A model generated the notes under the pieces. The model made no database searches and had not been told where the DNA came from. It saw only the letters and a list, made by a program, of their open reading frames with translations. Of a DNA stretch of 50,515 nucleotides, positions 16,222 through 25,127 are shown piece after piece. Every line of letters starts with the position of its first letter. The stretch's first letter is position 1. The translations under genes were made by a program, and so were the position numbers. The stretch is from an uncultured Ignavibacteriota bacterium (GTDB lineage Bacteria; Bacteroidota; Ignavibacteria; UBA10030; UBA8401). The stretch spans positions 1 through 50,515 of the forward strand of contig CAIOTF010000052.1 of the NCBI GenBank assembly GCA_903861125.1, in the 5' to 3' direction.

Positions 16222-18651
16222 CTATTGCTGGGGATCCCCCTCCATAGTATCTCCTCCGTTATCGCGTTCGTTGTATTTATAATTATTGATGTTGAATCGA
16301 AGGTTAAGCATCACAACCGGAGACTCACGCTTGGAATAACGGTAGTTGTAAAAATCAAACGACTGGGTCACCGCTTCGTTGACCGACGGCGTGAACAGAT
16401 CTCGCACTTGCAGCGTGGCGATCAGCAGGTTGTCAAAAAGATTCTGCCGTACAGCGATGTTGGATGAAATATATCCCTCTCGCGTTCCCTGAGAACTTAC
16501 CGTAGCACTATTATACATCGCGTTCACCTGAATCATGGTTTTAGCACCGAGCCGGACCGTGTTGTTGCAGCGGACGTTCCAGTTGAAACTGCTTCTGTTG
16601 AAATCACTGCCACTCATTCTTCCGGTGATCCTGTAATCATATACGTTGCCCATCAGATTCATATTCCATTTTTGAACCGGATCAAAATTGAGAACTGTTT
16701 CGGCACCCAGCGCATAATCCTTGCCTATATTCTGCGGCGTTTGAAGCGTCACATTGTCCGCATAGAACGAGCGGATGCGGTCCACTTTATTATTCGTTAT
16801 GCGGTAATATGAATCAACGGAAAATAACGCTTCCCCCATCATCTTCTGAAAACCCAGCTCATAGGAATCAATGTATTCCGGCAGGATGGAAGGATTGCCG
16901 ATCCGCACATTGTACGCATCGATCCACGTTAAGAACGGTTCGAACTCCCAGCCGTGCGGACGGTTGATCCTTCGCGTGTACGATGTCATCAATTGATTGC
17001 CCGCACCAATATCAAATGAAAAATGGGCAGTGGGAAAATAGTCACGTTGATCCAGCGAATATTTCTGATTCCGTGCATCAATCTTCACTTCTCTTCCGGT
17101 ATATTCCCCCCGTACTCCAAGCTTATATCCGAATCTCCCCAACGTACTTGAATAGATCGAATACAATGCATATTGATTGGTATAATATTTTATGTCGTTT
17201 GAAAAAAGAGGATTCGTCACATATAGCGCCGTTATGGTGTTGTACGTATCCAGACTTGTTATTTCGTTCGACAACTGAAGTTCACCCTGATATCCGGCTT
17301 CAAATTTCGAATTTTCTCCGAACGGCAGCTGATAATCGATTTTTGATGTAAATTCACTTCCGGGTCCCGATTCGGATGCTTTTTTCCCGTCAGCGATCAG
17401 CGGTCCGTTCCACAGATTATTTGTCGTTACGTCGTTGCCATCCTCCGCCTCAAAATCCAATTCAATCGCAAACTCGTGTCCATTGCGGTTAAAGGGATGA
17501 TTGTACGAGGCCGTCAGCTGATACTCGCCTCCTCCCCGTTCGCCGTAGTTTTTACTGATGAAATTGCTCTTGGCAGCTGCGGCCGATGTCCATTCCGTAT
17601 AGTTGGAAAATGAATTTTCAACGGATTCTCTGTCACTGTATTTCCCTCCCAGCGTAAGAATCTTCTCGTCACCGAAATCCCATGCCACCGAACCACGCAG
17701 ACCAACATGTTCACCCTTGCGGAACGTGTTTCCGTCCGAATTGTAAAATGACGTTATCGTACCGTCGTTGGTCCAGTTGCGTCCCTGCTCGGTGGACGAC
17801 GTGGTTCGTTTGTTATAATTCGCACCAAAATTCAGCTGCAAATCTTCATTTTTATAGTCCGTCAATATCTCTACACCGTATTTGTCCTTCATTCCGGCAT
17901 TGAGTCCGGCCATGCCGCTGACCCCATGCATAGTATTTTTTTTATGGATCACATTGATGATGCCGGCCGTGCCTTCAGGATCGTATTTTGCAGAAGGATT
18001 AGTGATGATCTCAATATTCTCGATGGATGTTGCAGGAATCTGCTGCAGCGCAGTGTTTGCATCCATAATTGTCGGCCGTCCGTCGATCAACACAGTGAAA
18101 TTGCCGCTTCCTCGAAGACTGACATTGCCGTCGATATCAACCGTGACCGACGGAACATTTTCGAGAACATCAACGGCTGTTCCGGAGAGGGCCGTAATGC
18201 TGCCGCTGACATTAATCACTTTCTTATCGATCTGATATGAGATCGCCGCATGATCCGCGTTGACTACAACATCATTCATCTCTATCTCTTTGCTCTTCAG
18301 ATATACTTTGCCAAGATCTATTTTTGACCCGCGGCCGATCGATATATTTTTCGACTGATACGCTTCAAAACCGATAAAACTTATTTTGATATAGCACGAG
18401 CCTGCCGGTACGTTTTCTATGGTGAATTGGCCGGAGACATTGGTCACTCCGCCGGTCAATGCCTTATTATTCTCATCACTATGAACCATCACCGTTGCAA
18501 ATTCGATCGGCTTTGAAGTTTTCTGATCGAAAACATAACCGGTGATCACTCCCCCGTCACTTTTTTCATCATGCCGCTGAGCATGCACTGTTAATGTACA
18601 AAGCTGGAGAAAAAATACAGCGAACGGGAATAAATATTTATTGATACTCAT
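16222..18651 (-). CDS. TonB-dependent outer-membrane receptor with N-terminal carboxypeptidase-regulatory-like domain
   Basis: This 809-residue protein has a signal peptide (MSINKYLFPFAVFFLQLCT, cleavage after HAQ), then a carboxypeptidase-regulatory-like beta-sandwich (about 33-120; GYVFDQKTSKPIEFATV, then SGQFTIENVPAGSCYIK), a plug domain (about 125-230; VDVLENVPSVTVDIDGNVSL, then DPEGTAGIINVI) and a long beta-barrel. This organisation matches Bacteroidota-type outer-membrane barrel receptors (OMP_b-brl_3). There is no SusD partner, so a sugar substrate is not implied; peptides, metals or siderophores are alternatives. It lies 21 bp downstream of the membrane protein gene and is likely co-transcribed with the catabolic block. 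The substrate cannot be inferred. Confidence 0.92.
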   Translation of the reverse strand: MSINKYLFPFAVFFLQLCTLTVHAQRHDEKSDGGVITGYVFDQKTSKPIEFATVMVHSDENNKALTGGVTNVSGQFTIENVPAGSCYIKISFIGFEAYQSKNISIGRGSKIDLGKVYLKSKEIEMNDVVVNADHAAISYQIDKKVINVSGSITALSGTAVDVLENVPSVTVDIDGNVSLRGSGNFTVLIDGRPTIMDANTALQQIPATSIENIEIITNPSAKYDPEGTAGIINVIHKKNTMHGVSGMAGLNAGMKDKYGVEILTDYKNEDLQLNFGANYNKRTTSSTEQGRNWTNDGTITSFYNSDGNTFRKGEHVGLRGSVAWDFGDEKILTLGGKYSDRESVENSFSNYTEWTSAAAAKSNFISKNYGERGGGEYQLTASYNHPFNRNGHEFAIELDFEAEDGNDVTTNNLWNGPLIADGKKASESGPGSEFTSKIDYQLPFGENSKFEAGYQGELQLSNEITSLDTYNTITALYVTNPLFSNDIKYYTNQYALYSIYSSTLGRFGYKLGVRGEYTGREVKIDARNQKYSLDQRDYFPTAHFSFDIGAGNQLMTSYTRRINRPHGWEFEPFLTWIDAYNVRIGNPSILPEYIDSYELGFQKMMGEALFSVDSYYRITNNKVDRIRSFYADNVTLQTPQNIGKDYALGAETVLNFDPVQKWNMNLMGNVYDYRITGRMSGSDFNRSSFNWNVRCNNTVRLGAKTMIQVNAMYNSATVSSQGTREGYISSNIAVRQNLFDNLLIATLQVRDLFTPSVNEAVTQSFDFYNYRYSKRESPVVMLNLRFNINNYKYNERDNGGDTMEGDPQQ

Positions 18652-18672
18652 CGTAATCCTTTTTCGAGATTG

Positions 18673-19458
18673 TTATGTATTTGTTGAAACTTCAGCACCG
18701 GCGATCTTCGTGATTCGGCTTACTGCATCTTCCAGCGGTTTAAGCGATACATCCTCACCGGAATACCGCTCGTAGTATCCAAACGGATTATCGAGATCCC
18801 TGATGAGCATGAGCAGATAGATCATCAGATACGATATGACACCGACAAAAAACAACGATTCGTAAAACGGTTCTATCTTTGCAAAGATGAGTCCGGCACA
18901 CAGAAGAATGGTAACAAAATCGGCGAGCACATAACCCGAGGAAATGAATGATGTTTCCCGGATGGTATGTATGCGGACAAGTGTGCGGCGGAGATTGCTC
19001 TGTTCCTGTTTTAGCCGGGCCACCAGTGTTGCCTGCGTCCATTGCTCCATGACGGCGAACTGATATGTTAAATCGTTCAAGTGTTCCAGCAATTCTGCCG
19101 TCCGGTGTTTTTTGTGGAACCAGCTCAGAATATCCTCACTTAACTGCGAAATAATAATCAAACATGGACCTACCTTTGCTTCAGGCTTTGCCATTCTGAT
19201 GCCGCTCACTTCTTGAACTAAATTCTCTAAGCTTGCACTCAGCTCACCCGGCAGACGCTCACTTTCCTTAAAATCCGAAAGAACCCCGTTCAAAAGAAAT
19301 CCCATAAGGAAAACATTGGCCGCCACGATCCCCGAAAAAAGAGGGTTGACTGTAATAATCTCCCATCCCTGGTAGTGAACGAATAGTTTTGCAATTATTG
19401 CAGCAGCAACGATGGCGCTCACCAGGAGCAAAAGACGGTGTCGGTTATTGATGGTCAT
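18673..19458 (-). CDS. Integral membrane protein, bestrophin/DUF4239-like
   Basis: This 261-residue protein has two N-terminal membrane helices (about 8-27 and 38-60), a long helical cytosolic stretch, and two more helices (about 178-200 and 203-225) followed by RDLDNPFGYYERY. The RDLDNPF motif after the last helix and the 2+2 helix layout resemble bestrophin-like/DUF4239 membrane proteins, whose members may form ion channels. This is a weak family assignment based on layout and one motif. It lies between L-2-hydroxyglutarate oxidase-like and TonB-receptor genes, 117 bp after the former. Confidence 0.5.
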   Translation of the reverse strand: MTINNRHRLLLLVSAIVAAAIIAKLFVHYQGWEIITVNPLFSGIVAANVFLMGFLLNGVLSDFKESERLPGELSASLENLVQEVSGIRMAKPEAKVGPCLIIISQLSEDILSWFHKKHRTAELLEHLNDLTYQFAVMEQWTQATLVARLKQEQSNLRRTLVRIHTIRETSFISSGYVLADFVTILLCAGLIFAKIEPFYESLFFVGVISYLMIYLLMLIRDLDNPFGYYERYSGEDVSLKPLEDAVSRITKIAGAEVSTNT

Positions 19459-19575
19459 TGTTGTTTATCATGGTCTGATAATTAAATAATGAATGAATGT
19501 TCCTACGATATAACTTTACTGTTGAACAAGAAACAATCTGTTTATTTTGCTTCAGCCTTCGAAATATTCTCAATG

Positions 19576-20784
19576 TCAGGCTCCGATACGCCGAATGGCA
19601 TTCTCGGCAATATAGGAACCGATGGACAATGAAGATGTAGCCGCGGGTGACGGCGCATTGCATACATGCACAACGGAATCCTTTTCCGTGATGAAGAAAT
19701 CATCAAGCAGACCTCCGTCACGGTCGCATGCCTGTGCGCGAACGCCGGATCCTCCCTGAACAAGATCATCCTGTTGAATTTCCGGTATCAGTTTTTGCAG
19801 CGCTCCCGTAAACGCGCTCTTGCTGAACGAACGATAATATTCTCCCAGTCCGGTCCTCCAGTATTTTTTTGCAACTACATGAAAACCGGGCCAACTGATC
19901 GACTCCCACAGATCGTTCAGATCAATACTAGTGCGGTGATATCCTTCCCGCTTCAATGCAAATACGGCATTCGGTCCTGCTTCAACTCCGCCGGAGATCA
20001 TCCGGGTAAAGTGTACGCCCAGAAACGGAAACGCAGGGTCGGGAACCGGATAGATGAGGTTCTTTACTAAATAATTTTTTTCTTTTTTCAGTGTATAATA
20101 TTCTCCCCGGAACGGGATGATTCTCAGCGGCAAATCCGGCATTGTTAGTCGGGCTACACGGTCGGAATGCAGACCGGCACAACTGACAATCAAAGAAGCC
20201 TGGTACGACGAAACATTCGTTTGCACGGTACTTTGCGTTGACGAAGGAACAATATCAATTACTTTTTCACCAAAACGGATAACTGCGCCATGGTTCAGCA
20301 GCAGTTCCTTCATTTTTTCCGAGACTTCGGTGTAATCAACGATACCGGTCTGAGGAACAAATAGGCCTTCTACACCGGCAACGTGCGGTTCGATCTCGCG
20401 TAATTCACCGCTCGAAAGTTTTCGTATTCCGCTCAATCCGTTGGCGATGCCGCGTTCATGCAGTGTCGTTAACTGCGCTCTTTCTCCATCCTGAGTGGCA
20501 ACAACGATCTTGCCGCAAATGTCATGTTTCATACCATGTTCCCGGCAAAAATTCACCATCAGTGCGTACCCTTCCACGCAATTTTTGGCTTTCAGGCTAC
20601 CCGGCTTGTAATAGAGTCCGGAATGCAGCACGCCGCTGTTGTGTCCGGTTTGGTGAGCGGCTACGCTCATTTCTTTTTCCAGAATTAGAATTTTTGATTG
20701 CGGCTTTCGCTTTACAATCTGTAAGGCGGCGGCAAGACCAACGATCCCTGCACCAATGATAATGACGTCGTATTTTTTATCCAT
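19576..20784 (-). CDS. lhgO: L-2-hydroxyglutarate oxidase-like FAD enzyme
   Basis: This 402-residue flavoenzyme begins with a Rossmann FAD motif (IIIGAGIVGLAAAL, near 9-22) and has the DAO-type features EKEMSVAAHQTGHNSGVLHSG, GGVEAGPNAVFAL and GGSGVRAQACD. These match the LhgO/YgaF subgroup, which oxidises L-2-hydroxyglutarate to 2-oxoglutarate and passes electrons to the membrane quinone pool. Length is normal. It begins 6 bp after the KamB-like gene, so it is likely in the same operon as the B12 mutase. In that context its substrate might be a product of the same pathway, a 2-hydroxy or 2-amino dicarboxylate; L-2-hydroxyglutarate is the family default. Confidence 0.88.
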   Translation of the reverse strand: MDKKYDVIIIGAGIVGLAAALQIVKRKPQSKILILEKEMSVAAHQTGHNSGVLHSGLYYKPGSLKAKNCVEGYALMVNFCREHGMKHDICGKIVVATQDGERAQLTTLHERGIANGLSGIRKLSSGELREIEPHVAGVEGLFVPQTGIVDYTEVSEKMKELLLNHGAVIRFGEKVIDIVPSSTQSTVQTNVSSYQASLIVSCAGLHSDRVARLTMPDLPLRIIPFRGEYYTLKKEKNYLVKNLIYPVPDPAFPFLGVHFTRMISGGVEAGPNAVFALKREGYHRTSIDLNDLWESISWPGFHVVAKKYWRTGLGEYYRSFSKSAFTGALQKLIPEIQQDDLVQGGSGVRAQACDRDGGLLDDFFITEKDSVVHVCNAPSPAATSSLSIGSYIAENAIRRIGA

Positions 20785-20790
20785 GAACTT

Positions 20791-21828
20791 TTATTGGAAA
20801 CAGGCATTGAACAACAACGAAGGTTCCGTTTCCTGCGTATCAAACACAGGAGTAGAACACGATTTGCGAAGCTGCATCAAGAGTTCAGTGCCGTTGAGAT
20901 ATTGTGGCGAATATGTATTTCCCTCATACGCGGGGAAAAACGGATTAGCTGTAATATACGCAAGTTTTGGCAAACACCGATATGAAACTGATATGGAGTG
21001 ATTCTGAAGTTTCAAGATGCTCTTATATGTGTTGATGATGTTTTCATTCATCAGCAGAACGAACGGATCGGGAAAAATAATTTTTTGGATGGGCACAATA
21101 CCGTTTGTGCAGCAATCGGTCAATCGCACTAATGCCGCCTGCGAAATATATTTTGTGATGAAGAGTGTTGTATGGTCACCACGGATTACAGGCAGCAGAT
21201 CATCAACATCTCTCGGTTCCAGCAGCAATGGTACTTCAACACACTCCGGTGCCGAAAGAATTCCGGCCGGTGCAAGCGGTACTGTGAACAACGATTCGAT
21301 GGCATGCATTTCACTGCTGAGCAATGCAATATCCGTAGAGCGCGAACCACCCGTTGTAAAGATAACGGAATCGACTGCCGACATCGGAGCAATACGGTTC
21401 AATGAGCCGTCAACAAAAATGCGGCCGGCTTCGTACTGTTTCATTTTATCGAGGATGATACACAGTTCTTCCTTTTTCCCCGGACCTGCAATAACAAGCA
21501 GACCGGCCCGAAGAACGCGTGTGATAAGAATTTCTCCAAGCGAAGTAAATAATCCAGTGCGGTGAAGTATTTCAACAGGAGCGGTAGAGATTTCCAGACA
21601 GCGCTCCGATGTGGCGACAATGGAATCAGGATGAACAACAATGCGTGGTTTGGGCAGGAGTGTTACCGTATCCGCTTCTTCTCCGTCATACCCGATACCG
21701 GTTATGCCAACGGAGATGCTGCGCCGCTCAGCTTCCTTCAACAAACAATTAAGTGTTGTCGTTTTCCCGGTATTCTTTGCCGTTCCGACAATACCGGTAA
21801 CCGTTTTTTGTTGAGGCTCTTTTTTCAT
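20791..21828 (-). CDS. KamB-like reactivase subunit for a B12-dependent aminomutase
   Basis: This 345-residue P-loop protein has a Walker A motif GTAKNTGKTT (residues 15-24), then GITGIGYDGEEADTVT, KPRIVVHPDSIVAT, TGLFTSLGEILITR, IAGPG and VDGSLNR. The same ordered motifs are familiar from KamB, a subunit of the reactivating factor of lysine 5,6-aminomutase that removes inactivated cobalamin. It is adjacent to and overlaps (ATGA) the B12 mutase-like gene upstream, which supports a shared function. No KamC-type (MutS-like) partner is visible, and this form is longer than my expectation for KamB, so it may act alone or with an unlinked partner. Assignment is by remembered motif pattern, not by search. 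Confidence 0.7.
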   Translation of the reverse strand: MKKEPQQKTVTGIVGTAKNTGKTTTLNCLLKEAERRSISVGITGIGYDGEEADTVTLLPKPRIVVHPDSIVATSERCLEISTAPVEILHRTGLFTSLGEILITRVLRAGLLVIAGPGKKEELCIILDKMKQYEAGRIFVDGSLNRIAPMSAVDSVIFTTGGSRSTDIALLSSEMHAIESLFTVPLAPAGILSAPECVEVPLLLEPRDVDDLLPVIRGDHTTLFITKYISQAALVRLTDCCTNGIVPIQKIIFPDPFVLLMNENIINTYKSILKLQNHSISVSYRCLPKLAYITANPFFPAYEGNTYSPQYLNGTELLMQLRKSCSTPVFDTQETEPSLLFNACFQ

Positions 21829-23657
21829 TGGATGCCGGCAGAAGTGACGGTCCCTTTTCCGAATTTTCCGGGATATGCACCATCTTCAGCATTACCCAAT
21901 ATACCTTTATTGATCGCATCGGGAAGATGTTCTGCTTCGGCTGCAGCGCGGAGTGTTTCTGTTATCTTTTCTATCAGCTGATTCTTGAACGCCTGCATCG
22001 CCGGTGTCGGAGCGATATCCGCATTTCCCATAAAACGGAATGCGTCCGTAACGGCGCGAATGCTGTCGATTCGCGATGCAATGCTGATCGGTCCGCGGGA
22101 ATATGCCTCATCGGTTGATGCGATGGTGATTGCATCAACTCCGAGCGATGCTGCCAGCGACGCATGATAGGATGTTGCATTCGCGGACTGCACGCGGTCT
22201 TCCGTTTGCGTCATAAAGGCAATTGGTTCGCCGGGCCAAATAGGACAATCGACTATCTCTTTAAGAGCGTGTATCTTTGCAGCATTGTAATCAACAAAAT
22301 TCAATTTCATCTGGCCGTTCAGCACAATATGCGGTCCGTAACAGAAGAGCGGTTTCAGGATTGCATGTGTTCCGAGTTTTTTCCCGAGCATCACATTAAT
22401 GAGCAGACCGGCAAGCGTTTTCCATGCCGGAACACCGCTCAGTTCGTCGTTTCCCGGTATGTCGAAAGCCATTTTATATTTTCCTGCGATCCTGATCGAT
22501 TCGATGCCGTCCATTGTCAAACGTTCCGGATCGGTACCGGCACCGAGTGAGCCGTACACAAGATCGATCTTTGTCAGGTCCGCACCTGCTTCACCCGCAA
22601 GCAATGTTGTTTCCGGCGTGTTCAATCCGCGGTGCGCACGTACGGTAAGTAATGTTGCCGGATCGAGCCATCGTTTCATCAGGCGGATATTCTCCAGCGA
22701 GGTGATCGTTCCGTCGTTCTCGTGCGTCAGCATTCCTTCCAGCAGACCCTCATACCGCGCTTCCCATGAAGGATTGATAATGAGAAATCCGTCGATTCCC
22801 CACCGTTCACAGATCTTGCCGTGCATAATGTCCATTACCGGACAACCGCTTCCCAGAAACTTAAAGACCAGCGGCTGGCCGGCATTATGCTGTATCGTTA
22901 CAGGATTATGAGGATTATGCGAGTTGAGCATCTTCTCAAGATCATTCAGTTCATCGTTTCTGACAATGCGTACGCCTTTGGGGAAATGATGCTCAGAATT
23001 CCCCTCAACGATCTCTCTGTCGCACAATTCATGGTATTGTAACTCCAGCTGTTCGTGTTTCGCGTTCTCTTTGGTATGAAGTATTTCCTCGCGCAGATGT
23101 GCGCGGCGTATCCCGGGCGTTGTTTTCCCTTCCGACCAGCGGAGAGTTTTATCAACGATCCGTTCAAGAAGCGCTTCAATTTCTTTGTGATGAAATGTGT
23201 ATGAATGACCCGAAGGAATATTCTTTTTCACTTTTTTTATCGACGCTGATTGCGCTGCGGCTTCTCTTCCTTCGATATAGGCTGTAATATGTTCTATCGA
23301 AGCATGTTCATCAAATCCTTTGTCGAAACCGAGTTCGGCGGCAAGTTCCGGTGTAACCGCCTTCCCTCCGATAACGATCTTTGTTCTTTCACGGATACCG
23401 GCAGCATCAAGCTGATCGACAAATCTGGCCAGCAGTTCGGCAATGCCGTAACCGAGTGTGCGGCTGACCAGAATGAAATCGTAACGGCCCGCCGCCGCTT
23501 TTTTAATGATGCTCTCGATCGGAAGATCGGGCGCAAGAAGTTCTGTGGTGTGTCCGTGCTTCACTAATTCGGCATTGATCAGTTTAATGCCGACATCGTG
23601 AACAGGATCGAGCGGTACACACAGAATTTTTTTCGGTTGAAATATTTCTGTCACCAT
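21825..23657 (-). CDS. B12-dependent mutase-like protein, N-terminal cobalamin-binding domain plus large C-terminal catalytic region
   Basis: This 610-residue protein has an N-terminal cobalamin-binding-like domain (about 9-130): LDPVHDVGIKLI with H20 as candidate lower ligand and G23, SRTL near residue 64, and VIGGKAVT. The normal Asp two residues before the His is Pro18 here, with Asp17 one position earlier. The remaining region (about 230-580) looks like an alpha/beta barrel (HNAGQPLVFKFLGSG, DGFLIINPSW, VRAHRGLN, KIDLVYGSLGAG, AFDIPGND). It does not clearly match glutamate mutase E, methylmalonyl-CoA mutase or lysine 5,6-aminomutase alpha. The overlap with a KamB-like reactivase strongly suggests an adenosylcobalamin aminomutase or carbon-skeleton mutase. 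The substrate is unknown. It overlaps the end of corA by 7 bp. Confidence 0.7.
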   Translation of the reverse strand: MVTEIFQPKKILCVPLDPVHDVGIKLINAELVKHGHTTELLAPDLPIESIIKKAAAGRYDFILVSRTLGYGIAELLARFVDQLDAAGIRERTKIVIGGKAVTPELAAELGFDKGFDEHASIEHITAYIEGREAAAQSASIKKVKKNIPSGHSYTFHHKEIEALLERIVDKTLRWSEGKTTPGIRRAHLREEILHTKENAKHEQLELQYHELCDREIVEGNSEHHFPKGVRIVRNDELNDLEKMLNSHNPHNPVTIQHNAGQPLVFKFLGSGCPVMDIMHGKICERWGIDGFLIINPSWEARYEGLLEGMLTHENDGTITSLENIRLMKRWLDPATLLTVRAHRGLNTPETTLLAGEAGADLTKIDLVYGSLGAGTDPERLTMDGIESIRIAGKYKMAFDIPGNDELSGVPAWKTLAGLLINVMLGKKLGTHAILKPLFCYGPHIVLNGQMKLNFVDYNAAKIHALKEIVDCPIWPGEPIAFMTQTEDRVQSANATSYHASLAASLGVDAITIASTDEAYSRGPISIASRIDSIRAVTDAFRFMGNADIAPTPAMQAFKNQLIEKITETLRAAAEAEHLPDAINKGILGNAEDGAYPGKFGKGTVTSAGIQ

Positions 23658-24565
23658 TTTTTATGTTTCCATATGTATGTAACAGTTGCAACGGAGAGAC
23701 CTGCCATGCCGATAATGATCCAGAATGCATAATTGTGCTGCTGCAGCGGTATCGTAACATTCATTGAAAATGCACTAACAACAAAGGTCGGCACCATTAT
23801 CGCGATAGTTATGATATTCAGCGTTTTCATCAGCACGTTAAGATTATTCCCCACGATGGATGCCCTCGCATCCATTAGGCTGGCAAGAATATTCGAATAG
23901 ATCTCCGCTTGACGATAACACTGGTTATTTTCGATCATCATATCATCAAGAAATTCAACTTCCTCGGTGGAGAATCCTATTTTTGCTCCCCCCAGTTTCA
24001 ATTTATCGATCAAAACGCCGTTGGAATTGATCGAATTAAGATAGTACACAAGGCTCTTTTCCAGGGTGAATAGATTGATGAGATAACTGTTCTCCATCGA
24101 CGCATTGATCTTTTTTTCCAGTTCATCGGAGATCATGTTGATGATCTTCAAATGCTCCAAAAAATGGAAGATGGAACGGTAGATCAGTTTTACCATCACT
24201 TCATTCAGCGAGGTTACTTTGGTAAACGGCTTGCCGTCGAACAAAGGAATATCTTCCGGCAATACAATAACTAATTTATCTTTGAAGAGAAAAAGACCCG
24301 CTGACGATACTTTGAAGACCAGACCGTCTTTACCCGAGTAATTCTTCGGACGTTTATAGATGAGAGCAACATGATTCGGTTCGAATTCCAATCGAGACAA
24401 TTCATCCGGATCCATTGCCGAATTAAGCGTATGTTCATCGATAGTCAATTCTTCGATCAGCTTCCGCTTTTCGTTCTCGTCCGGATTACAATACACCAGC
24501 AGCTGATCCTGGCTGGAATCTGATTCAATGATCTTGTTATTTTCAATTGAATATCGTCTGAGCAT
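23651..24565 (-). CDS. CorA-family divalent-cation transporter with SMN in place of the GMN signature
   Basis: This 304-residue protein has a cytosolic alpha/beta N-terminal domain, a long helical stalk, and two C-terminal membrane helices (about 247-270 and 280-300) with a short positively charged tail (KHKKW). The layout is that of CorA Mg2+/Co2+ channels. The normal pore signature GMN at the end of TM1 reads SMN here (SAFSMNVTIPL). It has a clear Shine-Dalgarno (ACGGAGGA). It overlaps the B12 mutase-like gene downstream by 7 bp, so both are expressed together; a Co2+ supply role for cobalamin is an attractive but unproven reading. Confidence 0.85.
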   Translation of the reverse strand: MLRRYSIENNKIIESDSSQDQLLVYCNPDENEKRKLIEELTIDEHTLNSAMDPDELSRLEFEPNHVALIYKRPKNYSGKDGLVFKVSSAGLFLFKDKLVIVLPEDIPLFDGKPFTKVTSLNEVMVKLIYRSIFHFLEHLKIINMISDELEKKINASMENSYLINLFTLEKSLVYYLNSINSNGVLIDKLKLGGAKIGFSTEEVEFLDDMMIENNQCYRQAEIYSNILASLMDARASIVGNNLNVLMKTLNIITIAIMVPTFVVSAFSMNVTIPLQQHNYAFWIIIGMAGLSVATVTYIWKHKKW

Positions 24566-24601
24566 ATCGTCCTCCGTTCAGAACATGGTGTGATCTGTAT
24601 A

Positions 24602-24829
24602 TTATTTCAGCCAGCGATAGGCATTGCCGGGCTTGTAAATATATTTCCTGAGGCGGACCCGCATTCCATATCCGTCGAATTCTTCGAACATGATATCTAC
24701 ATCACCGAGATTCATCTCTTTGCCCAGCTGCAATGCAAGACGTTTTCCTTCCTGCACATCGCTGCAGACAAGATACGTCTCGATGTCGAGTCCGTCCATG
24801 ATCTTATCGAAAGCAGAACTATTTTCCAT
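24602..24829 (-). CDS. Small conserved-looking protein of unknown function (75 aa)
   Basis: This 75-residue protein (MENSSAFDKIMDGLDIETYL at the N-terminus) has a mixed alpha/beta pattern with an acidic middle segment (GDVDIMFEEFDGYGMRVRL) and a basic C-terminal end (YKPGNAYRWLK). I recognise no family and see no signal peptide. It lies 36 bp upstream of corA on the same strand and is probably the first gene after the repeat-rich gap. It may be real because of its position and amphipathic character, but that is the only support. Confidence 0.55.
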   Translation of the reverse strand: MENSSAFDKIMDGLDIETYLVCSDVQEGKRLALQLGKEMNLGDVDIMFEEFDGYGMRVRLRKYIYKPGNAYRWLK

Positions 24830-24900
24830 GATAGCTATTTTTTTTTATGATATCCAATGACATCGGTTAGAACACTTCAATATCGTTACTTGATATTTAG

Positions 24901-25097
24901 AAGTGGTCTCAAGAACTGTAATTAGAGAATCATGCCTCGACTTCGCCCGGCATGACAACAAATTACTATTTTAAAGACCACTTCAAGTATTTTTTAGCAT
25001 GTTCGGAAACATGTCCGGCGCGTCCCGATGACCCTTCGACTTCGCTCAGGTCCGAAGGACTCCTTCGGAGGTGGCATCGGGACGTGCTCGGCATGAC
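24901..25097. repeat. Repeat-rich intergenic segment with nested inverted repeats
   Basis: The gap 24830-25127 is unlike its neighbours. A 9-bp inverted repeat AAGTGGTCT/AGACCACTT (24901-24909 and 24975-24983) encloses a 6-bp dyad CATGCC/GGCATG (24931-24954). To the right, CATGTT/AACATG (24998-25013), then CGTCCCGATG (25021-25030) pairs with CATCGGGACG (25075-25084), enclosing TCCGAAGGA/TCCTTCGGA (25051-25069). Segments like CTTCGACTTCGCTCAGG and TCGACTTCGCCCGGCATGAC resemble interspersed palindromic repeats seen in many genomes. This looks like one or two short palindromic or MITE-like elements inserted between the PLP-enzyme and small-protein genes. No transposase is seen. Confidence 0.7.
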
Positions 25098-25127
25098 TGT
25101 TTGCATTAATGAATTGTATCTTGTGCG

